From NCBI RefSeq assembly GCF_030811835.1, contig NZ_JAUSRO010000014.1, positions 1 through 64,000 of the forward strand: a stretch of 64,000 nucleotides of DNA, read 5' to 3'. Every line of letters begins with the position of its first letter. Position 1 is the first letter of the stretch. Made by a program: the position numbers and the translations under genes. The notes beneath the pieces were generated by a model. The model did no database searches and was not told the origin of the DNA. It was given only the letters and a program-made list of their open reading frames with translations. Shown here piece by piece: positions 25,501-33,335 of this stretch. This DNA is from Variovorax ginsengisoli (GTDB taxonomy: Bacteria > Pseudomonadota > Gammaproteobacteria > Burkholderiales > Burkholderiaceae_C).

Positions 25501-26862
25501 TTACGCGGCGACCGCTTCCTGCGTCGCCTCAGGAAGCGCAGTGGTGGATTTGTACAGGTCCGCCACTGTGCCGATCGACTCCATCTCCTTGGAGAAGTAC
25601 ACGGACTCGTCGTCCATCGCCGCGCGCGGATTGAAACTCTCGTGTGCCAGAACGCCATGCACGCGCCGACGTTGCATTCCCATGTTGCCGCCATCGTAGA
25701 TCGGTAGCAGAGCCGCATCGCGCAGGTACTTATTGAAGGTGTACTCCTTGCTCAGGCTGTTGACACCCACGATCTGCATGCACTTGTAGACGCAGTCGAA
25801 CATCGTCTCGGTGACATTGATCTTGCACATGGCGCCGACCAGTTCGGCATGCTGGTCGTGCTTGTCCAGATAGTCGGAGGCGCGCCAGGCGAAGTAGCGG
25901 GCCGATTCGATCTTGGCCGCGACATCGCCCAGCACGTAGCCGACGTTCTGGAACTGGATGATCGGGGTCAACGAGCCCGACGTGTTCTTCTTCGCGAACT
26001 TCAGCGCAGCCTCATAGGCTGCGCGTGCAACGCCCACAGCAGCAATGGCGGCCACAGGGCCCGACCACGCGAAGTTGCGATTGATGACCAGGTCGCCATT
26101 TCCTTCGGCGCCCGGAAGCAGGTTATCGACCGGTACGCGCGCATTGGTGAACTGGATCAGGGCGTTGGATGCGGTCCGGTGCGCTTCCTTGTCGAGGAAA
26201 GTGTAGGTAATGCCGGGCGTTCCGCGCTCAACAATGAGCGCCGACAGACCTTGCGTTCCGCCCACTTTGCTGTTGGTGCGCACGATGACGGTCTGCGCGT
26301 TCACGCCGCGTGCGTCCCAACCGCCCGCAGACGACCACTTTTTCGTGCCGTTGAGAATGTAATGGTCACCGTCCAGTACCGCCGTCAGGCCGATGCCGGC
26401 GGCGGCAAGCGGGCTGTCAAAGTTCGCGGTTCCGCCGGTGCCGCCGGGCGGCTCGCCGGCCGTCCAGCCACCGAGGTATTCGTGCGTGGGGTCGGACGTG
26501 GCTGCGCCGATGAAGCGCTTTTTCTGCTCCTCCGAGCCGTACCAGGACACAGGCATCAGGCCCAATCCGTTGCACAGGACCGTGCATGCAAACCCTGGGT
26601 CGACGGCGCAGATTTCCTCTGCCGCGATGGTGAAGTCAAGGCACGACATGCCGCCCCCACCATAGGCCGCGGGGAGCATCGCCATGGCAATGCCGCGCTT
26701 ATAAGCCTCCACATAGGCCGGCTTGGTCCTGGCGTGGGCCTGCAACGGGTCGGGATCCTGGTCGGCCCCCGGGATAACAGGCGCCAGAACGTTCTCCGCG
26801 AAATCGCGTGCTGTCGCCTGGATCTTTTTCTGTTCCGTGGACATGGTGAAGTCGATAGCCAT
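25501..26862 (-). CDS. Acyl-CoA dehydrogenase family flavoprotein (paralogue 2)
   Basis: A 453-aa relative of the gene at 23399, same architecture (MLPAAYGGGGMSCLDFTIAAEEI, GGWTAGEPPGGTGGTANFD, GTKKWSSAGG, WSGPVAAIAAVGVARAAYE). It also reads Asp where YEGT Glu is usual (PIYDGGN, Asp390). It is first gene of the leftward set paralogue 2 - regulator - paralogue 1. ATG 26862 has AAGG upstream; the upstream extension of the frame has no ribosome-binding site. A palindrome lies 100 bases upstream in the probable promoter. Possibly the two paralogues act on successive intermediates or form a hetero-oligomer (inference). Confidence 0.88.
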   Translation of the reverse strand: MAIDFTMSTEQKKIQATARDFAENVLAPVIPGADQDPDPLQAHARTKPAYVEAYKRGIAMAMLPAAYGGGGMSCLDFTIAAEEICAVDPGFACTVLCNGLGLMPVSWYGSEEQKKRFIGAATSDPTHEYLGGWTAGEPPGGTGGTANFDSPLAAAGIGLTAVLDGDHYILNGTKKWSSAGGWDARGVNAQTVIVRTNSKVGGTQGLSALIVERGTPGITYTFLDKEAHRTASNALIQFTNARVPVDNLLPGAEGNGDLVINRNFAWSGPVAAIAAVGVARAAYEAALKFAKKNTSGSLTPIIQFQNVGYVLGDVAAKIESARYFAWRASDYLDKHDQHAELVGAMCKINVTETMFDCVYKCMQIVGVNSLSKEYTFNKYLRDAALLPIYDGGNMGMQRRRVHGVLAHESFNPRAAMDDESVYFSKEMESIGTVADLYKSTTALPEATQEAVAA

Positions 26863-26961
26863 TTCGATACCTTTGTGAGAAGGGTTGAGGAAACCACTGG
26901 CTTGGACATCCGCCTTCCGTGTGTCCAACTGGGTGGCCTTCCCACAAAGCAAAGCTTATGC

Positions 26962-26973
26962 CATTAATTAATG
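26962..26973. promoter_or_regulatory. Perfect palindrome upstream of acyl-CoA dehydrogenase operon
   Basis: CATTAATTAATG, a 12-base perfect palindrome, AT-rich in a GC-rich setting, about 100 bases upstream of the paralogue 2 start. Leftward promoter-like elements surround it (TTCGAC just upstream, CATAAG just downstream). It is a good candidate operator for the SufR-like regulator encoded in the operon. Confidence 0.45.
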
Positions 26974-27004
26974 TCGAAAGCAGGCGTGCGACACCCTCAT
27001 TGCG

Positions 27005-27029
27005 CACCCTTTTGGCAAGCAAAAGGGTG
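27005..27029. terminator. Hairpin downstream of the XRE-cupin gene
   Basis: CACCCTTTTG, loop GCAAG, CAAAAGGGTG: a perfect 10-base-pair stem. It lies 123 bases past the stop of the leftward XRE-cupin gene and upstream of the acyl-CoA dehydrogenase promoter, so it may separate the two units. No clear T-run follows on either strand, so a factor-independent terminator is uncertain. The rest of 26974-27151 shows no gene. Confidence 0.35.
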
Positions 27030-27151
27030 GTTGGCGTGCAGGGCAAGCTGTTCTGGTGCGGTTGCTCTGTGCTGACATCCGGACAGTAAGCCAGACATGT
27101 CCGGGAACGTGCCGAAACGGCGGAGGGATGCCTGGCGAGCGTCGCTCAGCG

Positions 27152-27721
27152 TCAACTGTGCTCGATCAGCATGACCGCGGTGGTGTGAGGCTCGAGCGCC
27201 TCGAACACGTGCCCTTCACTGGCCGAATAGCTTGCGTAGTCGCCCGGGAGAAGTTCGACCAGTTGCCCGACCGGCCCCAGTCGGGCACGCCCGCTGCAGA
27301 TGACGATGTGTTCGACCGTACCCGGCGCATGCGGCGCGGATTCGCGGGGCGCACCAGGCTCGACCGCGAGGCGATAGAGATCACGTTGAACGCCGGCGGG
27401 GCAGACCGCCAGCAACGTGGCTGCGTAGTTCGACTGCTCCGCCCTCAGTGCCACACCTTCGTTTGCCCGGATCACCCGGACCTCGGAACGGGGCTGGGCA
27501 ATGAGTTGGGTGACTTGCACGTTCAGTGCGGTCGCCAGCGCCCATAGCGTCTCCAGGCTCGGGTTCCCGACACCGGCCTCGAGTTGAGAGAGCGTCGACT
27601 TGGCGACGCCCGCACGTTTGGCCAGCTCCGACACAGACAGGCCAAGACGTTCGCGCTCGCGCCTCACAGCGACAGACAGGAGACCGATCGGCGAAGGAGT
27701 GGTTGTATGACGGGGCGACAT
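27152..27721 (-). CDS. XRE-family regulator with C-terminal cupin
   Basis: A 189-aa regulator: a helix-turn-helix (LGLSVSELAKRAGVAKSTLSQLEAGVGNPSLETLWALATALNV, about residues 25-68) and a cupin effector domain (EHIVICSGRARLGPVGQLVELLPGDYASYSA). It is divergent from an EamA transporter with two matching inverted repeats in between, so it likely represses both. This XRE-cupin plus EamA/LysE pairing is common for metabolite efflux. ATG 27721 is favoured; the upstream frame extension runs through the operator region. Confidence 0.87.
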   Translation of the reverse strand: MSPRHTTTPSPIGLLSVAVRRERERLGLSVSELAKRAGVAKSTLSQLEAGVGNPSLETLWALATALNVQVTQLIAQPRSEVRVIRANEGVALRAEQSNYAATLLAVCPAGVQRDLYRLAVEPGAPRESAPHAPGTVEHIVICSGRARLGPVGQLVELLPGDYASYSASEGHVFEALEPHTTAVMLIEHS

Positions 27722-27750
27722 CGTTCGGATTATCACCAAAACAAACACAT

Positions 27751-27813
27751 GTTCTATTTGACGAACAACTCTTTTATGGGCAACATATCGACCAATTGTT
27801 CGGCATATCGAAC
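27751..27813. promoter_or_regulatory. Twin operator GTTC-N8-GAAC between XRE and EamA genes
   Basis: Two inverted repeats with the same arms and spacing: GTTC 27751-27754 with GAAC 27763-27766, and GTTC 27798-27801 with GAAC 27810-27813, centres 47 bases apart. A further palindrome GAACGACGTTC (27810-27820) shares the second right arm. A lone GTTC lies just inside the XRE gene start. This is likely the binding region of the XRE-cupin regulator. Confidence 0.5.
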
Positions 27814-27903
27814 GACGTTCTTTCTGGCCATCTGGCATCTCACCCCAGATGGCACCCCATCACAGGACCTATCTTGCACTCAAGAACCTCAGGAACATGG
27901 GAG

Positions 27904-28764
27904 ATGACCATCGCCATGGTCATCGCCGGCACGGTCGGCTGGTTCGTGCTTCAAACGGGAATGCCCGCAATCTCCGTCGTCTTCTGGCGCTGTGCATTCG
28001 GCGCGGTCGCCATGCTGATGGCCTGCATCAGCGGGGGTCTGTTGCGCAGCCGTGCGATCACTGCGAAGCAGGCGGGCATGGCCGCCTTGGGCGGTTGCGC
28101 ACTGACGGCCAGCTGGATCCTGCTATTTGCGGCTTACTCGCACGCCTCCATTGCAATCGCTACGGTGACCTACCACACCCAGCCGTTCATGCTGGTGGCG
28201 CTGGGCGCATTGTTCTTTGGGGAAAAGCTGACGGCGCCCAAAGCCGGATGGCTCGGCGTGGCTTTCGGCGGTGTCCTGCTTATCGTCATTGGAGGACATC
28301 AAGCCGGTGGGCACGCATCCAACGACCTGGCCGGCGTCGGACTGGCGCTGGCAGCCGCGTTCTTCTACGCGCTGGCCGCGGCCATGGCCAAGCGCCTGAA
28401 GGAAGTGCCGCCGCGCCTGATCGTCCTGATCCAGATGATCGTGGGCGCGCTGCTGCTGATGCCTTTCGCGGCTGGGCCGAGCGGCGAATCCCCATGGCGC
28501 GTCTGGGGGTTGCTGTTGGCCATCGGCTTCGTTCACACCGGCCTGATGTCCACCTTGCTGTACAGCGCAATCCAGAAGATATCGACCGCCATGGTCGGTG
28601 TCCTCTCGTTCATCTATCCAATCGTTGCGATCCTCGTCGATGCGTGGGCTTTCGGGCATCGACTGGGCCCCGTGCAGATCGGCGGCGCGGTGGCCACCCT
28701 TGCGGCGGTAGCGGGCATGAATTTTGGATGGCGGCTTCCCCTGCCTCGCAGGGGGTCGCAGTGA
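27904..28764 (+). CDS. EamA/DMT-family transporter
   Basis: A 286-aa inner-membrane protein with about ten helices in two EamA repeats (MTIAMVIAGTVGWFVLQTG ... LVALGALFFGEKLT; GVGLALAAAFFYALAAAMAKRL ... STAMVGVLSFIYPIVAILVD). These are typical of small-metabolite or amino-acid exporters. ATG 27904 has AGGA nine bases upstream; a long upstream in-frame extension is non-hydrophobic and rejected. Probably controlled by the divergent XRE-cupin regulator. Substrate unknown. Confidence 0.87.
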   Translation: MTIAMVIAGTVGWFVLQTGMPAISVVFWRCAFGAVAMLMACISGGLLRSRAITAKQAGMAALGGCALTASWILLFAAYSHASIAIATVTYHTQPFMLVALGALFFGEKLTAPKAGWLGVAFGGVLLIVIGGHQAGGHASNDLAGVGLALAAAFFYALAAAMAKRLKEVPPRLIVLIQMIVGALLLMPFAAGPSGESPWRVWGLLLAIGFVHTGLMSTLLYSAIQKISTAMVGVLSFIYPIVAILVDAWAFGHRLGPVQIGGAVATLAAVAGMNFGWRLPLPRRGSQ

Positions 28765-28830
28765 ACAGGTCATGCGATCCGGCCTGAAGACGGTCGTTTG
28801 AAAAGGACCGCGGGCGACAATCCCCAGCCT

Positions 28831-29211
28831 ATGAAAACTTACCAAGGTTCATGCCACTGCGGCGCGTGCCGCTTCGAGGTCGACATGGATCTCGACCACG
28901 TCCGGAGCTGCAATTGCTCCGTATGCAGACGCCGGGGCGCATTGATTCACCGGGTTCCCAAGTCGGCGCTTCGCCTGCATACGCCGCTGGAGAACCTGAC
29001 CGTCTATCAATGGCACTCGCGGACCGCCAAGGATTATTTCTGCCCCAGGTGCGGGATCATGCCGTTTCGCATACCCAGCGCGCCCACCGCGCAAGAGAAG
29101 GCCGAGGGCAAGCACCCATTCGTCGGATGGGCCATCAACGCGCGCTGCCTCGAGGGCGTGGATCTGGCAGACGTGCCGGTCAAACTCGTGAACGGCGCGG
29201 ATCTGTCTTGA
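28831..29211 (+). CDS. GFA family (CENP-V/Mss4-like) zinc protein
   Basis: A 126-aa protein of the glutathione-dependent formaldehyde-activating (GFA) family. Zinc ligands are visible as CHCGAC near the N-terminus, CNCSVC (about 28-33) and CPRCG (about 74-78). The named activity of the founding member is doubtful, and most members, including this one, lack a proven reaction. It stands alone after the EamA gene, 66 bases downstream, in the same direction. Confidence 0.85.
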   Translation: MKTYQGSCHCGACRFEVDMDLDHVRSCNCSVCRRRGALIHRVPKSALRLHTPLENLTVYQWHSRTAKDYFCPRCGIMPFRIPSAPTAQEKAEGKHPFVGWAINARCLEGVDLADVPVKLVNGADLS

Positions 29212-29323
29212 GTACCAGGGGCTGACTAGTGTTCTGTGCTGGCTGGGTATCCGACCTGATCGTCCTGCCGCCTGACGAAGATCACTGTGCTGGTCGACTC
29301 CAAATGGGATGGCCCTGGCCCAC

Positions 29324-29809
29324 TCATGCCCACGTCGTGTTGAAAAGGAAGAACGCCGCGACCGCCCAGACCAGCAGGGCGATGTGGGTCAACTGCAGCC
29401 CTTCCTGCCGAATCCAGTAGGCGAACCATAAGCCGCCAAGATGCATGGCAAAGAGGAAGGCGGTGAAGGCGCTCAGGGCAACATTCAGCCAGGGCCGGGC
29501 CGCGTCCAGGTCTCCCCCGACCAGCAGTTGCCAGCAGCCCGTCCAGCACGCGACCGCGGCCACCGCCTGCAACGCCAGCACCACCCACAGCGCCATGCGA
29601 TGAAAAGCATGCGAGCCGATCGCCCGCGAAAGCAGCGGCGTGTCGATGTTCGGCGGCTGCTTGAGCGGCGCCATGGACATCGTTGCACCCACGGCCGCCG
29701 TCGACCCGCTAAAGGCTCGGCAATTGTTGATCACGCTGATGGTCAGCCAGACGGCCAGGCCGACGGCGTGAATGGCCATGAACAGCCAAAGGGAGTGATG
29801 CAAGCTCAT
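29324..29809 (-). CDS. Small integral membrane protein, DUF2165-like
   Basis: A 161-aa inner-membrane protein with about four helices (MSLHHSLWLFMAIHAVGLAVWLTI; ALWVVLALQAVAAVACW; LNVALSAFTAFLFAMHLGGLWFAYWI; LTHIALLVWAVAAFFLF). NN after TM1 and the His/Trp pattern match DUF2165 proteins of unknown function. Its ATG overlaps the stop of the upstream MFS gene (ATGA), so the two are co-translated. Open-frame continuity further upstream in this frame is an artefact of the MFS gene. Confidence 0.75.
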   Translation of the reverse strand: MSLHHSLWLFMAIHAVGLAVWLTISVINNCRAFSGSTAAVGATMSMAPLKQPPNIDTPLLSRAIGSHAFHRMALWVVLALQAVAAVACWTGCWQLLVGGDLDAARPWLNVALSAFTAFLFAMHLGGLWFAYWIRQEGLQLTHIALLVWAVAAFFLFNTTWA

Positions 29810-31251
29810 GGTTGAAGTCCTTGTCGACGGGTGATTCGGCGCGCCAGCAACGCGGCGGCTGCGGGTGCCAGCGCAAAGGTGGCGAACAACCATGCGGCGG
29901 CAGACTGGGCGCCGGCCTCGCCTCCCGGATGGGTGAGACCCGCCGCATTCGCCAGAAGGCCTGCCAGCGCCGCGCCGATGGCCATGCCATAGAGCTGCAC
30001 CGTGGTGATGGCCGCCGATGCCGTGTCGGTTTCGTTGGGCGGCGCCAATGTCAGCACGCGTGTGACCAGATGCGGCCATCCGATACCCACGCCAGCGCCG
30101 ACGCAGGCCAGCGCGACGCCGCAAAGCGCAGTGAATGCGCTCGCCGACAGTCCGGCGCCCGAAGGCATGAGCGCCGCCAGGGCGAGCAGGCCTGCCGTGC
30201 ACAGCATCGGCCCTGCATGCAGCAGGCGCTCGGCCCGGCCCGCCGTGCATCCCGAGGAAAGCAACGAGCCCGCGCTCCAGCCGGCCGCCATGGCCGCAGT
30301 GAGGTAACCCGCAGCCAGCGGCGTATGGCCGTGCAGCACCTGCAGAAAGTACGGAACGAAGATCTCGGTGGTGGTGCCGACCAGCAGCAAGGCGATGCTC
30401 GCATAGACCGCACCCAGAGGCGATTGCAGGCGCGTGGCGCCCGACGGGAGCAGTCGCACAGGCACGCGGCGATCCCATGCAATGGCCACCGCGCCCAGCG
30501 CCAACCCCGCCGCAACACCAGCGCCCTGCACTGTCAGCACCGATGACAGGCCGCCGGCCGCCACCGCCAGCACGGAGGCCATCAGCAACGCGACCTGCAC
30601 CAGCGGGATGCCTGCGTGCCGATGGCCGGCCGGATCCCGACCGCTGGCCGGGCGCAATTTCATGGCCACCACCAGCGCCTGCGCGAGCGACACTGGCAGC
30701 AGCGTCCAGAAGGCCCATCGCCAATGTCCGGCCTGCGCAAACAGACCGCCCACCGCCGGTCCGCACAGGGTCGCGACGCCCCACATGCCCGAGACCAGTG
30801 CCACGGCGCGCGGCCACAGGGCGGGCGCGAAGACGATCCGTATCAGCGCATAGCTCAGGGCGGCCAACGTGCCGCCACCCAACCCCTGCACACTGCGCCC
30901 GACCAGCATCCATGGCATCGACGGCGCGCCTGCACAGACGGCCGAACCCAGCGCGAAGACCGCCAGAGCGGCCAAGCAGGCATTGCGGGGACCCGCCACC
31001 GCAAGCACCCGAACCGACAGCACCGCCCCCAGGATGGAGGCCACCACGAAGAGCGTGGTGTTCCAGGCATACCAGTCCAGGCCGCCGATGTCCTGGACTA
31101 CCGACGGCAGGACCGTGGTGACGATGTGCACGTTGACTGCGTGCAGCGCCACGCTCCCCGTAAGGGCCAGGGCAAGCCAGCCATTGCGGCCCTTGAACAG
31201 GTCGATCCAGGGGGCGGCAACAGGTGGATGGGGATGAGGATGGGTGCTCAT
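29806..31251 (-). CDS. MFS transporter (DHA2-like, about 14 TM)
   Basis: A 481-aa inner-membrane transporter. A His/Pro-rich cytoplasmic N-terminus (THPHPHPP) leads into TM1 (LALALTGSVALHAVNVHIVTTVLPSVV). VGRSVQGLGGGTLAALSYALI and GPAVGGLFAQAGHWRWAFW match motifs B/C of drug-export MFS proteins. It is divergent from a cysteine-cluster regulator with a repeated operator between, and followed by an overlapping DUF2165 gene. A redox- or iron-responsive efflux role is plausible. Substrate unknown. Confidence 0.87.
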   Translation of the reverse strand: MSTHPHPHPPVAAPWIDLFKGRNGWLALALTGSVALHAVNVHIVTTVLPSVVQDIGGLDWYAWNTTLFVVASILGAVLSVRVLAVAGPRNACLAALAVFALGSAVCAGAPSMPWMLVGRSVQGLGGGTLAALSYALIRIVFAPALWPRAVALVSGMWGVATLCGPAVGGLFAQAGHWRWAFWTLLPVSLAQALVVAMKLRPASGRDPAGHRHAGIPLVQVALLMASVLAVAAGGLSSVLTVQGAGVAAGLALGAVAIAWDRRVPVRLLPSGATRLQSPLGAVYASIALLLVGTTTEIFVPYFLQVLHGHTPLAAGYLTAAMAAGWSAGSLLSSGCTAGRAERLLHAGPMLCTAGLLALAALMPSGAGLSASAFTALCGVALACVGAGVGIGWPHLVTRVLTLAPPNETDTASAAITTVQLYGMAIGAALAGLLANAAGLTHPGGEAGAQSAAAWLFATFALAPAAAALLARRITRRQGLQP

Positions 31252-31289
31252 GGCATTTGCAGGCAGGAATGTGACAGGCTTAAAATCAA

Positions 31290-31347
31290 AGCAATCACTT
31301 GGATAATAGGTTGGTCCGATGAATTACACAAGCAATAACTTGGATAA
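31290..31347. promoter_or_regulatory. Direct-repeat operator at the regulator/MFS divergent promoter
   Basis: A 17-base sequence, AGCAATMACTTGGATAA, occurs at 31290-31306 and 31331-31347 with one difference, 41 bases apart (four helical turns). The first copy contains the -10 GATAAT (31302-31307) of the regulator promoter (TTAAAA -35 at 31280-31285). The second copy is inside the regulator's own coding region (residues about 5-10). This suggests autoregulation. Confidence 0.5.
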
Positions 31348-31978
31348 ATTAGCAGATGCCCCCACGGCCGACCGCATCCTGTTCTTCATCAAGACCAAGG
31401 GCCCTGCGTCGACGGCCGTGCTGGCAAAGGCGCTGGAAATGACCCCCGAAGCAGCCCGCCAACAGGTGCACAAGCTGTTGACGTCGGGGTTGATCGCGGG
31501 TCGGCAGGAGACGCTGCCGGGCGTCGGGCGCCCGCGCCAGAACTGGGTGCTGACCGAGGCCGGCAACGGCCGCTTCCCGGACACACATGCACAGCTGACC
31601 GTGCAAATGATCGGGTCGGTACGCAAGCTCTTCGGCGAAGAAGGTATGGATCGACTGATCGCACAACGCGGGGCGGATGCGCAGGCGATCTATCTCCAGG
31701 TCTGCCAGGGCCCGACCCTGCAGAAGCGGCTCGAGCAACTCGCCGCCGTGCGCACCGAAGAGGGCTACATGGCCCGGGTCGAGCGTGACACCCAGGACTG
31801 GCTACTGATCGAGGATCACTGCCCGATCTGCATCGCCGCGCGAACCTGCCAGGGCTTCTGCCGCTCCGAACTGCAGCTGTTCCAAGAGGTTCTCGGCGCG
31901 AATGCCTCTGTCAGCCGTGAACAGCATCTGTTGGCGGGTGCCGCCCGGTGCGTGTACCGCGTCGTCGAGCACGCATAA
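31319..31978 (+). CDS. SufR-like winged-helix regulator with cysteine cluster (second copy type)
   Basis: A 219-aa regulator: winged helix (DRILFFIKTKGPASTAVLAKALEMTPEAARQQVHKLLTSGLI, wing GRPRQNWVLTEAG), then a C-terminal cluster HCPICIAARTCQGFC plus RCVYR (C168, C171, C177, C181, C211) fit for an Fe-S or zinc site. It has the same length and layout as the regulator at 24740 but only distant sequence similarity. Probable target: the divergent MFS-DUF2165 genes, plus itself. Its effector (iron-sulphur status, oxidant or NO) is not determined by the sequence. Confidence 0.83.
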   Translation: MNYTSNNLDKLADAPTADRILFFIKTKGPASTAVLAKALEMTPEAARQQVHKLLTSGLIAGRQETLPGVGRPRQNWVLTEAGNGRFPDTHAQLTVQMIGSVRKLFGEEGMDRLIAQRGADAQAIYLQVCQGPTLQKRLEQLAAVRTEEGYMARVERDTQDWLLIEDHCPICIAARTCQGFCRSELQLFQEVLGANASVSREQHLLAGAARCVYRVVEHA

Positions 31979-32047
31979 ACGAAGCTTAGGTGTTGATCGC
32001 CATGCAAATGCGAAGACCGACCTACGGGGAGGCCGTGGATCGAGCCT

Positions 32048-32620
32048 TCAGGCAGGGCTCGTCGGCGAAGGCTGCAGTGCCGCGTCGTGTGCGCGTTTCA
32101 GGAGACGCCGCCGGATCCACCCGCTCGCCGGCCTGATCAGCAGCCAGTAAGGGCGAAAGCTGCGGCGGGTCGCATCGTCGCCGCACCAGACGCGCGTGCG
32201 TGTCGTCAATCGCGTGCCAGACCCCTCGGCCTCCACCGTGAAGTTCATCACCAGCTTGGCGATGCCCGACGACTCCAGGGCGGCGAAGGCTGGCGCGTCG
32301 GCCACCGGGACGAGCCCGTAATCGGACTGCCAGAAGCGACCAGCCAAGCCGTAGGCGATTTCGTGGTTGCCATCTCGCCCCAGGAAGGTGAAGTTGTCGA
32401 GTCCGAACGACGGGCGATGCTGCAGGTTGGACGCAAAGCCCAGACGACCTGCGAGCCGATTGGGCATCTCGCGCAGCGCAATCAGGCCGCGAGCGACCGG
32501 GTCGTCCACCACATCAGGCCGACCGACGACGTCGAGTACGCGTGCTGATGAGGCCGGAATGTAGCGACTGTGCGCTTCTGCGAACTGGTAATGCGGCAGG
32601 TAGCGGTCGATCAGTTCCAT
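32048..32620 (-). CDS. Conserved hypothetical protein, about 190 aa
   Basis: I cannot name the family firmly. It is soluble, with no signal peptide. Conserved-looking blocks: MELIDRYLPHYQFAE, FGLDNFTFLGRDGNHEIAYGLAGRFWQ, KLVMNFTVEAEGSGTRLTTRTRVWC and FRPYWLLIRPASGWIRRRLL. Together they read like a START/SRPBCC-type beta-sheet with a C-terminal helix. ATG 32620 begins at the conserved MELIDRYLP; an ATG seven codons earlier is possible. It is monocistronic and convergent with the regulator at 31319. Confidence 0.7.
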   Translation of the reverse strand: MELIDRYLPHYQFAEAHSRYIPASSARVLDVVGRPDVVDDPVARGLIALREMPNRLAGRLGFASNLQHRPSFGLDNFTFLGRDGNHEIAYGLAGRFWQSDYGLVPVADAPAFAALESSGIAKLVMNFTVEAEGSGTRLTTRTRVWCGDDATRRSFRPYWLLIRPASGWIRRRLLKRAHDAALQPSPTSPA

Positions 32621-32723
32621 AGAACCGATTCTAAAAATCAACTGCCGTAAAACGGTTCAGGCCGTATGCGCGACTTAGACGTTCGGTTTGTGCGGCAATA
32701 TGACCATTGCGAAGAAGCTGGTC

Positions 32724-33335
32724 CTACCGATGCACCAGCGCCAGCTTCACCCCGAGCCCCACGAAAGCGGCCGCGAAGCCCCGCCGCATCCACTTGAGCA
32801 CACCTGGGCGCGAAAGGACGCGGTCGCGAACACTCGCCGCGAAGACCCCGTAGGCCACGAAGACCGCGAACGTCATCGCCATGAAGACCAGTGAGAGTTC
32901 CAGCATGAGAAGCGTGGGCCGTGCCTCGCCGCGATCGACAAACTGCGGCAGGAAGGCAAAGAAGAAGATCGACAGTTTGGGATTGAGCAGGTTCACCAGG
33001 ATCGCCCGATGGATCACCTCCCCGTCGGAACGGTCGGCGCCGTCGGGCTCGATTTTCAAGGGGCCATCCACCTTGAGCGTCATCCATGCCATGTACACCA
33101 GATAGGCGACGCCGGCGTACTTGATCGCTTCGAAAGCGAGGGCACTGGCATGCAGGAGCGCAGCCAGACCGGTGATCGCCGCGAGCATGTGGGGCACGAT
33201 GCCCAGCGTGCAGCCCAGGGCTGCGACGACCGATGCGCGTGCGCCACGCGACAGGCCTGCGGCCAACGTCACGAGTGCGCCCGTCCCGGGTGAAGCGACG
33301 ACGATCAGCGACGTGATCAGGAACTCGATGTTCAT
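32724..33335 (-). CDS. LysE-family amino-acid/metabolite exporter
   Basis: A 203-aa inner-membrane protein with about six helices. The N-terminal TSLIVVASPGTGALVTLAAGLSRGARASVVAALGCTLGI is the standard LysE/RhtB opening, and ILVNLLNPKLSIFFFAFLPQFVD is the second hallmark. Its ATG overlaps the stop of the B3/4 gene (ATGA), giving translational coupling in an AraC - B3/4 - LysE run. The amino-acid-like substrate is inferred from the family. Confidence 0.9.
   Translation of the reverse strand: MNIEFLITSLIVVASPGTGALVTLAAGLSRGARASVVAALGCTLGIVPHMLAAITGLAALLHASALAFEAIKYAGVAYLVYMAWMTLKVDGPLKIEPDGADRSDGEVIHRAILVNLLNPKLSIFFFAFLPQFVDRGEARPTLLMLELSLVFMAMTFAVFVAYGVFAASVRDRVLSRPGVLKWMRRGFAAAFVGLGVKLALVHR

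Noticed and set aside
23399..26862. Recent tandem duplication of the acyl-CoA dehydrogenase gene
   Set aside because: The two proteins align throughout but differ at many positions, so the duplication is old.
29324..30913. A single 529-residue MFS/DUF2165 fusion
   Set aside because: The upstream part is out of frame with the MFS gene and has no membrane pattern; the true arrangement is two genes overlapping by ATGA.
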